Source: Cyanoderma ruficeps (Eukaryota; Chordata; Aves; Passeriformes; Timaliidae). Taken from it: a stretch of DNA of 64,000 nucleotides. This document shows positions 52,170 to 64,000 of this stretch, piece by piece (positions within the stretch are counted from its first letter, which is position 1; every line of letters starts with the position of its first letter). The stretch is from positions 1,233,521 to 1,297,520 of the forward strand of contig VZDJ01000090.1 in NCBI GenBank assembly GCA_008694505.1, read 5' to 3'. A program made the translations under genes and the position numbers. The notes beneath the pieces were generated by a model, which saw only the letters and a list, made by a program, of their open reading frames with translations, did not search any database and was not told where the DNA came from.

Positions 52170-52459
52170 TGTTGCCCTAGGTTTTCTTGCTTTTGAGTGC
52201 TTGTAACTTTGTACTGCAGATTCTCACTTCATGTAAACAATGTATCTTCTTAGAATGTTTACATATTTCTCCTCTAGGAGGAGAAATGTCATTGATGGTG
52301 ATGTTCACCATCCAAGTTAAAGAGGTGGCGACCTGTGTAGCCAATCTCTTGACCTTTGTACAAATGTATATAAATAGAGTCAGATTTTGAATAAAGAAAG
52401 AAGTTTCCCTGGACTTCTGCTGTGCCTGCTTCGTCCTTTGTGTGTTGTAAACTGCAACA
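52170..52459 (+). mobile_element. Solo LTR with 6-bp target duplication (290 bp)
   Basis: Ends TGTTGC...GCAACA form a perfect 6-bp inverted repeat. The direct repeat CCCTCT flanks it exactly (52164-52169 and 52460-52465). A TATA box (tatataaata, 52367-52376) and AATAAA (52390-52395) fix plus orientation. A 6-bp duplication is usual for class II (ERVK/beta- and alpharetrovirus-like) elements. There is no internal viral sequence: it is a solo LTR left by recombination, antisense to CASR. Confidence 0.88.
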
Positions 52460-53491
52460 CCCTCTAGTTCACCCTCCTGTTACTCCTGGTAAGGCCACTC
52501 CCAGTCATGCAGCATCCCATATTTTATCCAGGCTAGATATTCTGGGTCATGTGGTTTCCACTTTAATGGGAGGATCATAAAGCTGTAACATAAATACAGT
52601 TGTATCAGACCAGGCTGGCAGCTCACCTGCCCAGGACCTGTTTTGGACTGTGGCCAACAGCAAACACCTACAACAGGAGCACAGGAGCTGTGATACTTCC
52701 CCTGAACACTCTCAACCATTTTGCAGCTCAGTGACTTCCTGGGCCAGAGGTTTTGTACCTGATAACCTTTGGATGGATTTTTCTTCCATGAGCTTGCATA
52801 TTTGTGTTCTGCATCTGTGCAAACTTTTCACATTCACAGCCTCCTACAGCACAGAGACCTACATGAGACAAGCACCTCTTCATCTCTTTTGGAACAGAGC
52901 AGTTATGAATATCTTTTGATGACCTTCATGCTGATATTGGCAAAAAACTGTCATTTGCTGGTCATCTTTTCCATGCCTCTCAGGACTTTACAATCACCTC
53001 TCTTCAGACACCTCTTTCTCAGGCTGCTGAGCCCTATCTGATGTTGCTACATCTTGTACAGAAGCTGTTTCACTGACCCTTCTCCAAGTATTCCTGGTCT
53101 TCTTCCTCAGTTCTGAGTCTTGCACGTGATACTGAAGTGAGATGCACCAACGGGTAGAGAAAGTGGCCCCAGAACACTCTGTTTACCTCTCTGTCTCTTT
53201 TCCAGTGTGATTGTTGTTAAAAGTGCATTTGATTTTTTTGACTACTGTTCGGACAGACCTGAGGAGTCCACCCATAGACTTGATCAACTTCGTTTGTGAT
53301 AAGTCATGTCTAATAATTTATTTTTATCCTCTGCTGACTATCTTTCAACCAACACACACAGAAGCTCTGAATTTGCTGACAGACTACCAAAAGATGCCTT
53401 CAAGAAGCCTGAGCATACTCTATGAATGTAAGTTCCCTTATCCATACACATCCCAAATCCTTCAAAACACTTCAGGAGGTTTGTGAGGTAG

Positions 53492-53789
53492 TGTGGACCC
53501 GGTATTTTCTGAGTCAGAATTGCTGAGCTCTTCCCAAGGGAAACTTTTCAACAGTTTTCTTTTTCCCAAAACAACCTTGTGTAAACAATATTCCTTTCCC
53601 ATAACAACAGGTGTTGTTTGCTATTTCTGTTACTTAGCCAATGGGAAAGGTGTCAGTGCTATGGACCAATAATGTGCCTTTTAGCCCAGCATGTTATAAA
53701 AGGGCTGAACGAATTGAAAATAAAGCCTTCTGTTTTCTACTGCCTTCTGACTGGAGTCAAACATCTTTATTTCATGTCCTATTGTGACA
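53492..53789 (+). mobile_element. Second solo LTR with 6-bp target duplication (298 bp)
   Basis: Starts TGTGGACC and ends TTGTGACA, flanked by the exact direct repeat AGGTAG (53486-53491 and 53790-53795). It contains ccaat boxes (53638 and 53666), a TATA box (tataaaa, 53695-53701) and AATAAA (53719-53724) in plus orientation. It has the same architecture as the LTR 1 kb upstream but a different sequence. No viral genes remain, and it is antisense to CASR. Confidence 0.85.
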
Positions 53790-56425
53790 AGGTAGGGCTT
53801 CTCCTTAGAGAAGTCATGGTCACTCTTCCTCAGTATATTCAATTTTTTCCTTCCTAATTTTTTTAAAATCCCAATTTCTAATAATGAGCTCAGTCATGCA
53901 CTACTTGTTCCTTGGATCTTCTTCAGAACCTTTTCAGAAAATTGATGTCTCATCTGTCAGCTTTCTAGGCCTCAGAGCCCAAGATTTTTCAAGTGAGGAA
54001 ATGGACACCACAGCCAGCTCTTCAGCTACTTCATCTGTGAGCTCTGGAAGATCCCTTGGGTGAATATTGTTCACTTGCCCTGAAGTATCAAGGTTCATTT
54101 TGCTTTTGTGTTACATCGTTTCTTCTACAGTCAGATGAATTAGAAAGATCCTCTAAAAGTCCCCCATAAATAACTAAATCTTCTTAAGTTTGTCCATAAG
54201 GACACTTTTCTTCTGTCACGGCCTTACCTTGTCTTTTGCAGTAATAATCTATGGCTCAACAGACAATCCTACTCCTGAAATGTTAAAAATAGGATTTATG
54301 AGCTTTTACCCCATTTCAGGATGTTGCTTATTTGTTTTTCTGGCCTGCCTTATTTTATTTTTACATTTAATCTGCCAGAGTTTATGAATCTTCCAGTTTT
54401 ACTCACTGGACATAATTCAGTTATTTGAAGGATGCCGTCTCACTTTGAACAAACACCACCTAATACCTTTGTTTTGCTTTGCCAGCTTCTTTCTGCCCCT
54501 TTTCTTGATCTGCAGCATACACTCACGTTCTGTAACTAGTATTGAGGCTGGTGGCAGGCAAATGCCTCCATTTTAAATTTTTGCTACTGTCAGATGGCAG
54601 AGAATTTTGTGTGTGCATGCATGCCCAAAGCTGAACTTTGAGCTGCTCTCTGAAGCACAAGCCACAGACTAGCTGTACATTTTGACAGAAGCTGGACTAA
54701 GCAATAGTGGCATGCCCTAAATACTCCAATTAGTAACAAGATAGGAGACAGATCCACCAGTTAGGAGGCTGATGGCAACCAAAACCTAGGGCTCAGGGCT
54801 AGAAACAAGAAAGTGTAGATTATGTTTGGATGAAAAACACTGGAAGTAGGGCAAGATCCTGGAGGTGGAGGAGATGTGTGGAGACAGATGTTGGAGGATG
54901 CTCAGTAACCTTGGCCAGTAATGCTTGAGAACTGCAACTGAGAGGAGCTGCACAGCATAAATTGAGAACTTCCACCTTGACAGACTCCACCATGTCCCTA
55001 TCAGGAAAGGAAGGTGAGACCTGGTGATGTAACTCTGTGGGGAAAGCAAGAGTGTGTGAGATATCAAGCAGTTTGAAGTTGTAGTCTTGTTAATTCTTAA
55101 ATAAACGTTAGTTTCTTAAATAAATGTAAATAAACGTCAGTATCCCAGTGTGCTATGAGCTCTTCTTTACTCTGTCTCAATTGTGACAGGTCCTTAACTA
55201 GTCTCCATATACTGTCAAAGGTTTAATATTCTTGGCTTCTTTCTGCAGTTTCTTTCTGATGTGTTTCCTTCCTAAGTCAAATGGTCCTTCAGTGGAAGAG
55301 AACCTGGGCACATTATAGGTGTCTGTCACCACAAAGGACAAACAATTACCCCTCTTAACACACAGTTGCAAACAATCCTGTCTCAACAATTAATGTACGT
55401 TTTCCCATGCTTAAGTTTTAATTTCTGTCTACCTATCTCTCTTCAGGCCTGTGAAACAGTTTTGGGCTGATAGGTACCAAATGTTTTTCTCTTTGGTTTG
55501 GTAGAGTGCCCATGCTGAGAGCAGCCAACAATACCACATCAGGGCTCAGTGTGAATGAAGATGAAAAGCTGGCAACTGTCCTCAAGATGGCAAGTCCTGA
55601 CTTCCACTTTGAATTGCAGAGGGCCCAACCTGCTCTCTTGTTTTGGATCTCTCATCAAGCACATGAAGAAGATGCCTTCATAATGCTGTAACAGGTGTAA
55701 GGACTTGAGAGATCAGCTATTGCATTAGGCCGGCGTCATGGTGCACATGACCTGGGTTTTGCCACTGGTCAAGCATCACGAGGAACTATGCCCAGGCCAG
55801 TTCTGAAAGAGCCTCTCATAAAATACTTTAAGAGAAATGTTGTCTGAAGCAATAGTTTTTTGATGTTTCTTTCTTTCTTCCTTTCACTTTCAAATACCTA
55901 TGTGTCAGTCTTTGTTTACAGGCCAGAAAACTCAAGTTTTTACTTTCTTTATCAAATCCTTAATTCCTGCTGCATTCTTTAATTTGCAGTATCTTCTTCT
56001 GCCCATTTTTAATGTAGGGTCAGCTCTTGAACTTTCTGAAAGGCAGTGGTGTCATCACAGCATCAACCAGTTCTGACACACAGGAACCAAGCAGGCAGGA
56101 AGGTGCTGGCCCTGGCCCCTTGTGTCAGTAATACTTGTTCCCAGAAGCCTGAAGCGGGGCAAGATGAATTTCACCCTTCTGTCCAAAGCATTCTTCTTGC
56201 CAGCAGGAGCTGAACTTTCCTTCCCCTCTATAACCTCTCCTCCTTCCCTGCTGCCCTTTGTACACCAAGAGGGACAGCAGGTAGTGCTGATGTTGTTTTT
56301 AAAACCAAGATGCCAGAATATGCCAGCACCATTAATCTCACCTTTTTCCAAAGGCCGTCCAGAAGTTAATGGAATTCTTCAGCCAGTGAAGGATGTGATT
56401 CATTGCCTCACACCACTTGCTACAT

Positions 56426-56715
56426 TCACAGAATCATAGAATATTCTGAGTTGGAAGGGACCCACAAGGATCATCAAGTCCCACTCCTGGCCCTGCACAG
56501 GACACCCCAAGAATCACACCATGTGCATGAGAGCATGGTTCAAGTGGTTCTTGAGCTCTGTCGGGCTTGGTGCTGTGACCACTGCCCTGTGGAGTCTGTT
56601 TCAGTGCCCAATCACCCTCTGGTGAAGAACCTTTTCTTAATATCCAATCTAAACGACTTCTGACACAGCTTCAGGCCATTCCCTTAGGTCCTATCTCTGG
56701 TGACCAGATTCCACC
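56426..56715 (-). repeat. CR1 LINE 3' end
   Basis: Typical CR1 3' end in reverse complement: tcacagaatcatagaatatt, gagttggaagggacccacaa, tcctggccctgcacaggaca, ggcttggtgctgtgaccact, aaccttttcttaatatccaa. It is well preserved, so relatively young, and in the same orientation as CASR. Confidence 0.93.
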
Positions 56716-59700
56716 TAAGCTGCCTGGTTTCTATTGGTTTACTGCTCTGGAGAACTGACTATTAATGCTTTTTATCACTGTAAGGGTAACTTTGGTGGAG
56801 AAGCTGCAAGGTACCCAGGAACAAAGCTGTGATTCTCACTATAAATGCCTCACAAAAATTTTGGATATCTCCCTGTTACACACATCCAGCTTCATGCACA
56901 AGGAGTGTAGTTGGGATACTGAGCACTTCATGCCAAAATAATGAAAACCAGTCAGCACCTTGCCTACTGTGCAAGGCCTGAGCTGTACTCCAGGATTGAA
57001 ACTGTCAGGTTGGTAACAGGGCAGATGAACAAAAGGAGACAGACTCTGGAAGAAGGGCTGGTGTCAAAGAGAGAGGAATTGACGGTCAGCCGGAGATACA
57101 CAGACAATACTCCAAGGGAAGTTTGGCAAGTTGGGATGGACATTCCAGCTCTGGCAAAATGCTAGATCTGCACTGAATTGAAAAACAGAATGAAAGCAAG
57201 AGTTCACTCAATACTCAAGAATAGCTGTGTGAAGCCTGACAATAACTCAAGAACATTCAATGTTGTTATGCTTTGATAAGAGCCGAATGATTTCCTTGTA
57301 AAGCTAGGAAGGTCAGTGGATAACACAATTAAATGTGTATGACAAAACAATGTACCATATGTTAGAAGTAATAATTTAAGCTATTCATAATCTTTATGGA
57401 AGAAAATTAACTAACCGCTCAAGACAAAGCCGTGTTCATTATTGTAGGCAGCTCAGTAAAAACACTCTGTGCCTCATGCAGTGGGAAGAGCAAACAAAAT
57501 ATTAGGATATGAGAGGAAGAAAAAATGATACTGCAAATATAGTGTCAATAGTACAAGTCTCCTCTGGAAAAAGCTGTTAGTTCTAGTCATTTGATCAGAA
57601 AAGAAGAATTAAATTAAATGAAAATAAGAGAGGTCCATAGGTGGTGATGATAGCTCTTGGACAACCAGTCTTCCATTTCAAGAGAGATGAAAGCATGGGA
57701 TTATTTAATTATTTATGTCACACATAGTAATTTGTGGGAAGGAGGTGATATATTCTCACAGAAGCAGAGACCGCTGTTCCTGCAAAGGCAACTGACCTTA
57801 TTCAGGTCTCCAGAGAAATACAGGACATCCAGCTGACATGGCGAGATGTGCTGATTGTCCTGTTGTAACCGATAATTGGTTCTGTCCTGCTTCTGTCAAG
57901 GATATGATCCCTAGGCAGACGAGGGCTGGATCTCTCTCTGCCTCTTCCATTGACCAGTGCCCTGTCCTTGAGGAAGGGCAGCACTGGTGCTGACACGGGG
58001 ACCCATGCATATGTTATATCCTTTCTTTGAGAGAGGGAAGCAGGATCTACAATAGAAACTTGAATAAACTGGGAGAGGAAGGAACTCATGTGACCTGTAT
58101 TGGAAATACCCTCGCTGCTCAGAGGAGGGTGCTTGGTGCTTCCCTTGTCTCATTCTCTGCTGTGAGTGCTTAGTCTGCCTGGAAGCTGGTGAAGCCTAGA
58201 GTTTCCTAAGACAAGGACCAGTTTTACTGCCTGTAACTGGGCTTGATGGGTCAGCTTATGTGGTGCTCTCACCAGCAACCAAGTGACCCTGCTCTGCTGC
58301 TTAAAAACTGCAGCAGCTTTGATGCTTTCTTGCCAATGAAAAGTGACAAAATGAACAAATTAATAGCTACTACTACAGCAGTAGAAGCAAGTAACTTAAA
58401 CCAAAAATATCAAAGGCAAGCATTTCTAAATGGGACTTGATATAAAATGGGACTAATCTGATTTAGGGTCAGATTTACTACAGTACCATATTTACAACAA
58501 TGTCCAGAGAGAAATTAAAAACCCAAGCTTAGTGGATTTCATTATAGAGGCTGCACAAGTCAGGTCCAACTGTGATACTTCAGACATCCCCATTTGGTAT
58601 TTACTGGTGATTGCAGATGCCTCAATTCCATTGCAAACCTGAGTCTAAAATGTTTCTGAAAGACCTGTCTGATGAGTCACAGAGGTTCCCAAAGGAATCA
58701 AGAAATGATCTTGCAACAATTTGTCATTGCATGGTTGCTTTTCCAGACTGATTCAACCATCAGTTAGGAGATTGTAGGACACAGCAAGGATGTGACTAGG
58801 ATATTGTGTTTCCCCAAGGTCCTCCACAACTCCTGCTGGCCCTGTGCACACCTACCGTTCTAAATGCAATTGTCCATTGAACACCAGCCCTGAGCCTGTA
58901 CTGTGTAATGCTTAGCTGGTAGCAAACAGCACCTCACATAGGGGTGCTATGGTAAAGAATAATGATTTCACCCAGTGTGACAATGATTTACACAGAGAAA
59001 CACGTGAAATCCGGTCAAATGAAATTCAGTACAAACATATTTTTTAAAGTCAAACTCAAAAGTGTGACCTTCAGCTGACAGTTCGTTTTTTTCACTGTAA
59101 TTACTTTTTTTAGTGGGAAAAAGCGAAAACAATTAATTTTGAGTCTGTCAAAGTGCTGGTTTGGACAGTGATATTTCCATTAACTGCATTTAGTGAATTT
59201 GACTAGCTCTGTAGTAGAAAACAGGCGACAAAATACTCTCTAACCTCTAACATTTTCCCTTTTTATGTTTCAGCTTAAGATGCAACTGTATGATGGTACC
59301 TCAACATATTTGTATGGTCCAAAGCATGATAGTGTAGCATTAGTTCCCTAGAGTCCAAAAAATCCTTTCTACAAGCAACTTCAGGAGTTAGGGCATCTGG
59401 AGTAGCCTCAGTCCCAGTTCAGTGCCATACCAAACAGATTTAATCTGACCTACTCACTGCAGTAGGTGCAGTAGGAATTCTGTGAACATTAATTCAGTTC
59501 CTAGGAATCAGGACAAAAATTATGGTAGCAAAATGAAAAATAATGTCTGTGGAAAACTCCTAGATGCAGGACATAATGCAATATAGAATCAAGGAGGCTT
59601 CTGACTAGTCTCTGCTCCGGTGATGTACAAGCATAGGACAGTGATGATGGAGGCCTCTGAGCTCCACAGAATCGAAAATATCCATGGACAAGCTAGAGGA

Positions 59701-62700
59701 AAGGACTGACTGACTGTACCATATGCATGATAAACCCATTATCAATTCAGAATTTTGCCTGTGCTCGTTAAAATGAAAGCTCATTAATTAGAGGGTAATG
59801 ATATGTTGCCATCCTCATCATACAAATAGAGCTCAAATAGCAGTATTTATTATGGTGGGCTCTAATCCAACACAGAACATCCAAATAAGACTGAAAAACA
59901 CAGGTGTTGTATTGATAGAAAGCAGAACATAAAAAATCCCAGAGAATAAAGAAGAAAAATATCACCAGGCAATGTATAACAAGTTCCTTGAACATATTAA
60001 AATTGAAAGGTGTCATGTATGGCAGATCCTCATGACATTAAGGTTGTAAGAGACAGCTAAAGAGGATGAAATGTTAAAGAGAGAGCTGAGGAGGAGTAGG
60101 ACAGCTAAATGAATGATATGTTAGTACCCTTGCTATCAGAAAAAAATCAGACATTCTTATCTCAAGGGCACTTGTTTTGGAGCCATAATGTGACATTAAC
60201 TGAGGTAGAAAGTCCTTAAAGAGAGATTAGAAGGCAGCCTGAGCAATTTAAATTGGATCTAGAAGGCTGACAGTTCATCACAGCAGTCCATGAGCAATAA
60301 AGAGAGCACTAATACAGTAGGTTTATGATATACACATAAAAATGCCACTGGCTTTGAATGACAAAGTCAATATGCTATCTAATCTTATTCCACAGCAACC
60401 CCAATCCACCTTTCTGCTAGACCTGCAAGTGTAATGTGTCAGCTCAGTGTCAGCCTCTGGTGGGCTGCAACAGCTGCCAAGAAAACACACTACTGTAAAA
60501 GGCAAAGGGAGGTCCTCTGAAGCCAAAGGATGCTTAGCCTGACACAGACCACAGGAGAAACAATGGAAAATCAGAGTTTAGGGCTGAGGAGCAATTAATA
60601 CAAAACCATAGGCCTAAAACATAATTGCTGCCACCTAGTAGCATTTGAGGAATACAGATCTTCTTAAATTCCTGTTGGGTTGACAGACATATCCCTTCAG
60701 AAGTGAAATAACTGAGCTCTATACTTCACGTAACGTGGATCAAGAACTGCCCAACAGATATCAACAGAGGCAGATCATCAGCTCATGAGGAATTCCTCCA
60801 GCCTCAGTAAACAACTCACTGTTTCCCAATCTGTTCATCAGTACTCTGGCAGCAGCTACAAAAGCACTGCTGGGAAAATTGGCAGAAAATTCATGGATTA
60901 AGGTAATAGTAAATAATACTAAGGAAATAGCATTTTCCCTTAGATTGCTTTCAAACATCTGTGTTTAATATAGAGAAATTCAGGCTTGTGCATCAAGGCA
61001 TAAGGAATTCACACCAGGCACAGGAAGGGTACCACCTGCTGCAAAGTATTACTGGCAACTAAATGTGACCTTTCCATTGCACATGGTGGCATGGAAGGCT
61101 CAGTGCTCCTACAAATGAGGAAGTAATAGGAGTATGCAAATGTGGGATTTTTTTCACTATCTGGCTGTGCTGAGTCTGTTGAGGGAATACTGAATACGTG
61201 CCAAAAAGAGGGATGAGTGAATGGACAAGGTACAGAACTAAAGCAGAAAACACACCTTATGAGTAAAAGTCCACTCTGTTTAAATTATCAAAGTAAGACC
61301 AAGGAATAATTTGATCAATGTGCATAAATATTATATGGAGAAAAACGATGCATACCTCACCTCGACTTTTAAATCTAATAAAGCAAGCCCAAGTAAGGAC
61401 CAATGAAACTAAAGGTCAGTAAATCCCAGCTGGAAATCAGACATGATCTGTGACAAGAGACGTGGCCTGCCATGGATCATACTAATTAAAAAAAAAGGTC
61501 TACTAGTCAGCATGTCTTCGGGGAAAATAAATCTTGCTAAACACAAGTTTGGCTGTCAAGCACAGCCCTTCAGAAGTGAAATACCTAGGTTTTATATCCA
61601 ATGTGAAGCAGCCTTTAGCTGGATCAAGATGACTTACTTTCCTGAATGTGGCATAAATTTACATAATTAATTATGGATTAAAGGATTTCAAGCTGCATGA
61701 TCATTTGGAAAGTGACTCCATTTAAACATGTTTTAGTTTTTTGCTGAGGTTTTGTGGAAAAAGACGGTCTTTGAACAGAAAAAGGCAACTGTACAGGTAC
61801 AATGAAAACTAATTGTCAGTGCTGCTAGATGGTATTTTGTGCTGGATGCTCCTGTCTTTACCTACAGCCATGGCATGAAAAAAAAAAAAATCAGAGCCAC
61901 TTAGTCTAGACTTAATGCCATAATTGCTTTGTTTTTCACTTGCAGCAAATATAATACGTAAAAATCCATTGGGTACAATAGCCCAGGTCGCTGTGTACTG
62001 AGGGTGAAGGATCTACTGGCAGGAGCCCTAACTGAGTAAATGATGCTTTAATACTCGTGGGACATCACCATCCTGGACAATAACCATTATGATGAACCAT
62101 CTAACAGCTTAAGATAGGGATCTTTTTATTAATTTAATATTAAATAATACATTAAAAATTGTCCTATTATTAAAGCTACATCCATAGGTTCAAGTGCTTG
62201 ATGTTTTCAAGTAGTATAATTCACATATATTGTCTTGTGTAAAAAAAGTCTGATTGAAATGTTTTTTTCTGGGAGGTGTTTAATGCCCTCCCTACGCAGC
62301 TGTGCAGAGAACAATTGTGTAGATGTGTCCCTTTACAGCCCTTTGCTGTTGCTTTCCTCAAACAGCCCTTTATGGATCAGTCTCTTCAAAGCCCCAACGA
62401 GGTCTGAAACTGCATCCTGCACAGAGCACTGCTGATAGTGCTTTGGAGAACTGTGGGGCTCTCTAGGCCAGGAGAAAGTCACAGCTTTTGGCTGTAAATT
62501 CATTCATACTTGGAGCTATAGATGAATTACTTCCCTGCTTGGGTAAGCTCTTTGTTAGAATGAGAACCAACAGATTCTGCACTCTTGGTGTCATTTCTTT
62601 TAACAAAACCATGGTAATTCATGAAACCTGACTTCAATGCTTGTTTATAATTTATTCAAGCAGTACTATCCATGGGGGAAAAAAAAAGACTCCCAAAGTT

Positions 62701-64000
62701 TCCTATAGTCACAGTGAGTCAACTGAACTCATGCAGACATTCAGAGTGGACTAGCACAGTCACAGGTCCCATCAATGGTCAAATGATGTTCCAGGGGATT
62801 CAGTTACTGTGTCTGGGCACATGTTCCACTTGGCTACTGGCTTAAATCTGTTTTTTTCCATTTCCTCTATCAATGTAAATCTTGGCCAACAAAGATATCT
62901 CATGTCAAGACTTTGATTTTTCCAGTCTTTCATGTCATTCTTCCTAGAGACACTGGTAAAAGTCCTTTCAGAGCAAAGTATTGCTTCTAGTCCAGTTGGA
63001 AGATCACTCTTATAATTCTACAAGGCAAAAGGGTCATCATAAAAAGTAATTTTTTTCTCATTCCTCCTAACTTCTGTGTGGAGCAACACCAGTCCTTCAT
63101 AGTGTATGAAAGTTCACTTTGGGGATAAAACTCTGTGACTGGTTAGTACAGCATTTGTGAAGATAGCTGACTACCCAGAAAGAAATGAAATAATAAACTA
63201 TGCTATTATTATCATGCCTTTGAAGTTAGCTTCAACCCTACTTTGGGATTTTTTATATATCCACTTGTTTCCTCATCCCACTTTGTGAGTGCCTTTAGGA
63301 AGCTCTCAAGATGCCCTTTGTCACCAGCTCCATTTGTGAGCAGTATCAGAAAAGGTCAGTCCTGGAAGAAATTTTACATCCTTTTGTGCAACAAAGACAT
63401 ACTGTGTCTTTGTAACAGATACTGGTGTCTGATGTCTGGGTAATTCAAGGAATAATTGTTATCTGAAGTTGCTACAGAGAGACATTATATGAGTATTTAA
63501 TGGAGCCTTCCCTAAAATTCCCACTATAGGCTGAAAAACTGACTTTCCCCCAACTGACAGAAGTACTTCATAAATGAGCTTCATAAATATAAAAAAAAAG
63601 GTTTTTTTAAATACAGCTTTTGTTGCAAAGCAGTGCACAAATGACTGTATTAAAACTGACTTTTATGAAAAATTCAATATGTTTGGGGGCAGGCAAGAAT
63701 ACTATGGGTTTGGTCATCAGGCAGCATGTACTACCCTAATTCAGAAGAATCTCAGCCATTCTTTACTTAGTAATTAATAACCATAACTCCTTTGTTGTAT
63801 TTGCTGCATGCAGTTCATTCATCCTTCTTCTAGCAGCCTTGTCAGGGCAATCGTTTCCCAGCACATTTTCTACTGGTGAGTCCAGTTAAGTCTTTCTCCT
63901 CTTAGCTGTAGAGGTATCTAAATAGTACTCCATCTATTGTCTGCTTACTTGATGCTCTCAGCTGATAGCAAGTTGTTATGTTCAAACTGATGAATAAGCA

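Larger units (their letters stand above)
47943..64000. other. CASR intron 4, left part (over 16 kb)
   Basis: No CASR exon is found here. Human exon 4 is about 0.9 kb and would leave an open frame of nearly 300 codons, and no minus-strand frame in this stretch comes near that. The intron holds CR1 pieces at 48591-49290 and 56426-56715, the CTTTT microsatellite and two solo LTRs. I recognise nothing from about 57000 to 64000. Confidence 0.8.

Noticed and set aside
52490..53100. Possible old CR1 piece between the two solo LTRs
   Set aside because: Only a weak, scattered likeness to CR1 3' sequence; not enough to call.
47943..64000. Search for CASR exons 2-4
   Set aside because: No minus-strand frame is long enough for exon 4 and no recognisable CASR N-terminal sequence occurs, so these exons must be outside the window.

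Overview
This is nuclear DNA from a bird, most likely a passerine. Five vertebrate genes with short exons and long introns can be read exon by exon. The repeats are avian: several CR1 LINE pieces, one tRNA-Ile-headed SINE with a CR1-like tail (the TguSINE1 type known from songbirds), and three solitary LTRs of endogenous retroviruses. Four single N characters sit in or beside low-complexity tracts, as in a draft assembly.

Layout. 1.3-9.3 kb: FAM162A on the minus strand, five coding exons, 144 codons. 9.1-10.1 kb: a CpG island whose core is a 311-bp bidirectional promoter shared with MIX23 (CCDC58). 9.6-17.3 kb: MIX23 on the plus strand, five coding exons, 144 codons, complete. 17.7-24.0 kb: intergenic, with a 723-bp LTR. 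24.2-31.2 kb: a stefin (type 1 cystatin) on the plus strand, three exons, 98 codons, CSTA-like. 32.2-36.4 kb: a second stefin on the minus strand, three exons of identical sizes, 98 codons, very CSTB-like and starting in its own CpG island. The two stefins face each other tail to tail. 40.5-47.9 kb: the last three coding exons of the calcium-sensing receptor CASR on the minus strand (distal part of the ligand-binding domain, cysteine-rich domain, seven transmembrane segments, cytoplasmic tail). 48-64 kb: a CASR intron of more than 16 kb holding CR1 pieces, a CTTTT microsatellite and two solo LTRs with exact 6-bp target duplications. The earlier CASR exons lie beyond the right edge.

The gene set is the conserved block CASR - stefin - MIX23 - FAM162A known from human 3q13-q21. 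The genes do not form one pathway: FAM162A and MIX23 are small mitochondrial proteins sharing a promoter, the stefins inhibit cathepsins in the cytosol, and CASR is a cell-surface calcium receptor. The most interesting points are the CSTA-like/CSTB-like pair in one locus (the human genes are on different chromosomes), the two clean solo LTRs in CASR, a candidate alternative last exon in MIX23, and an unexplained 250-codon open frame antisense in the CSTA intron. I found no sign of a wholly new system. All exon calls come from translation plus splice-site reading; no database search was possible, and comparisons with human proteins are from memory.
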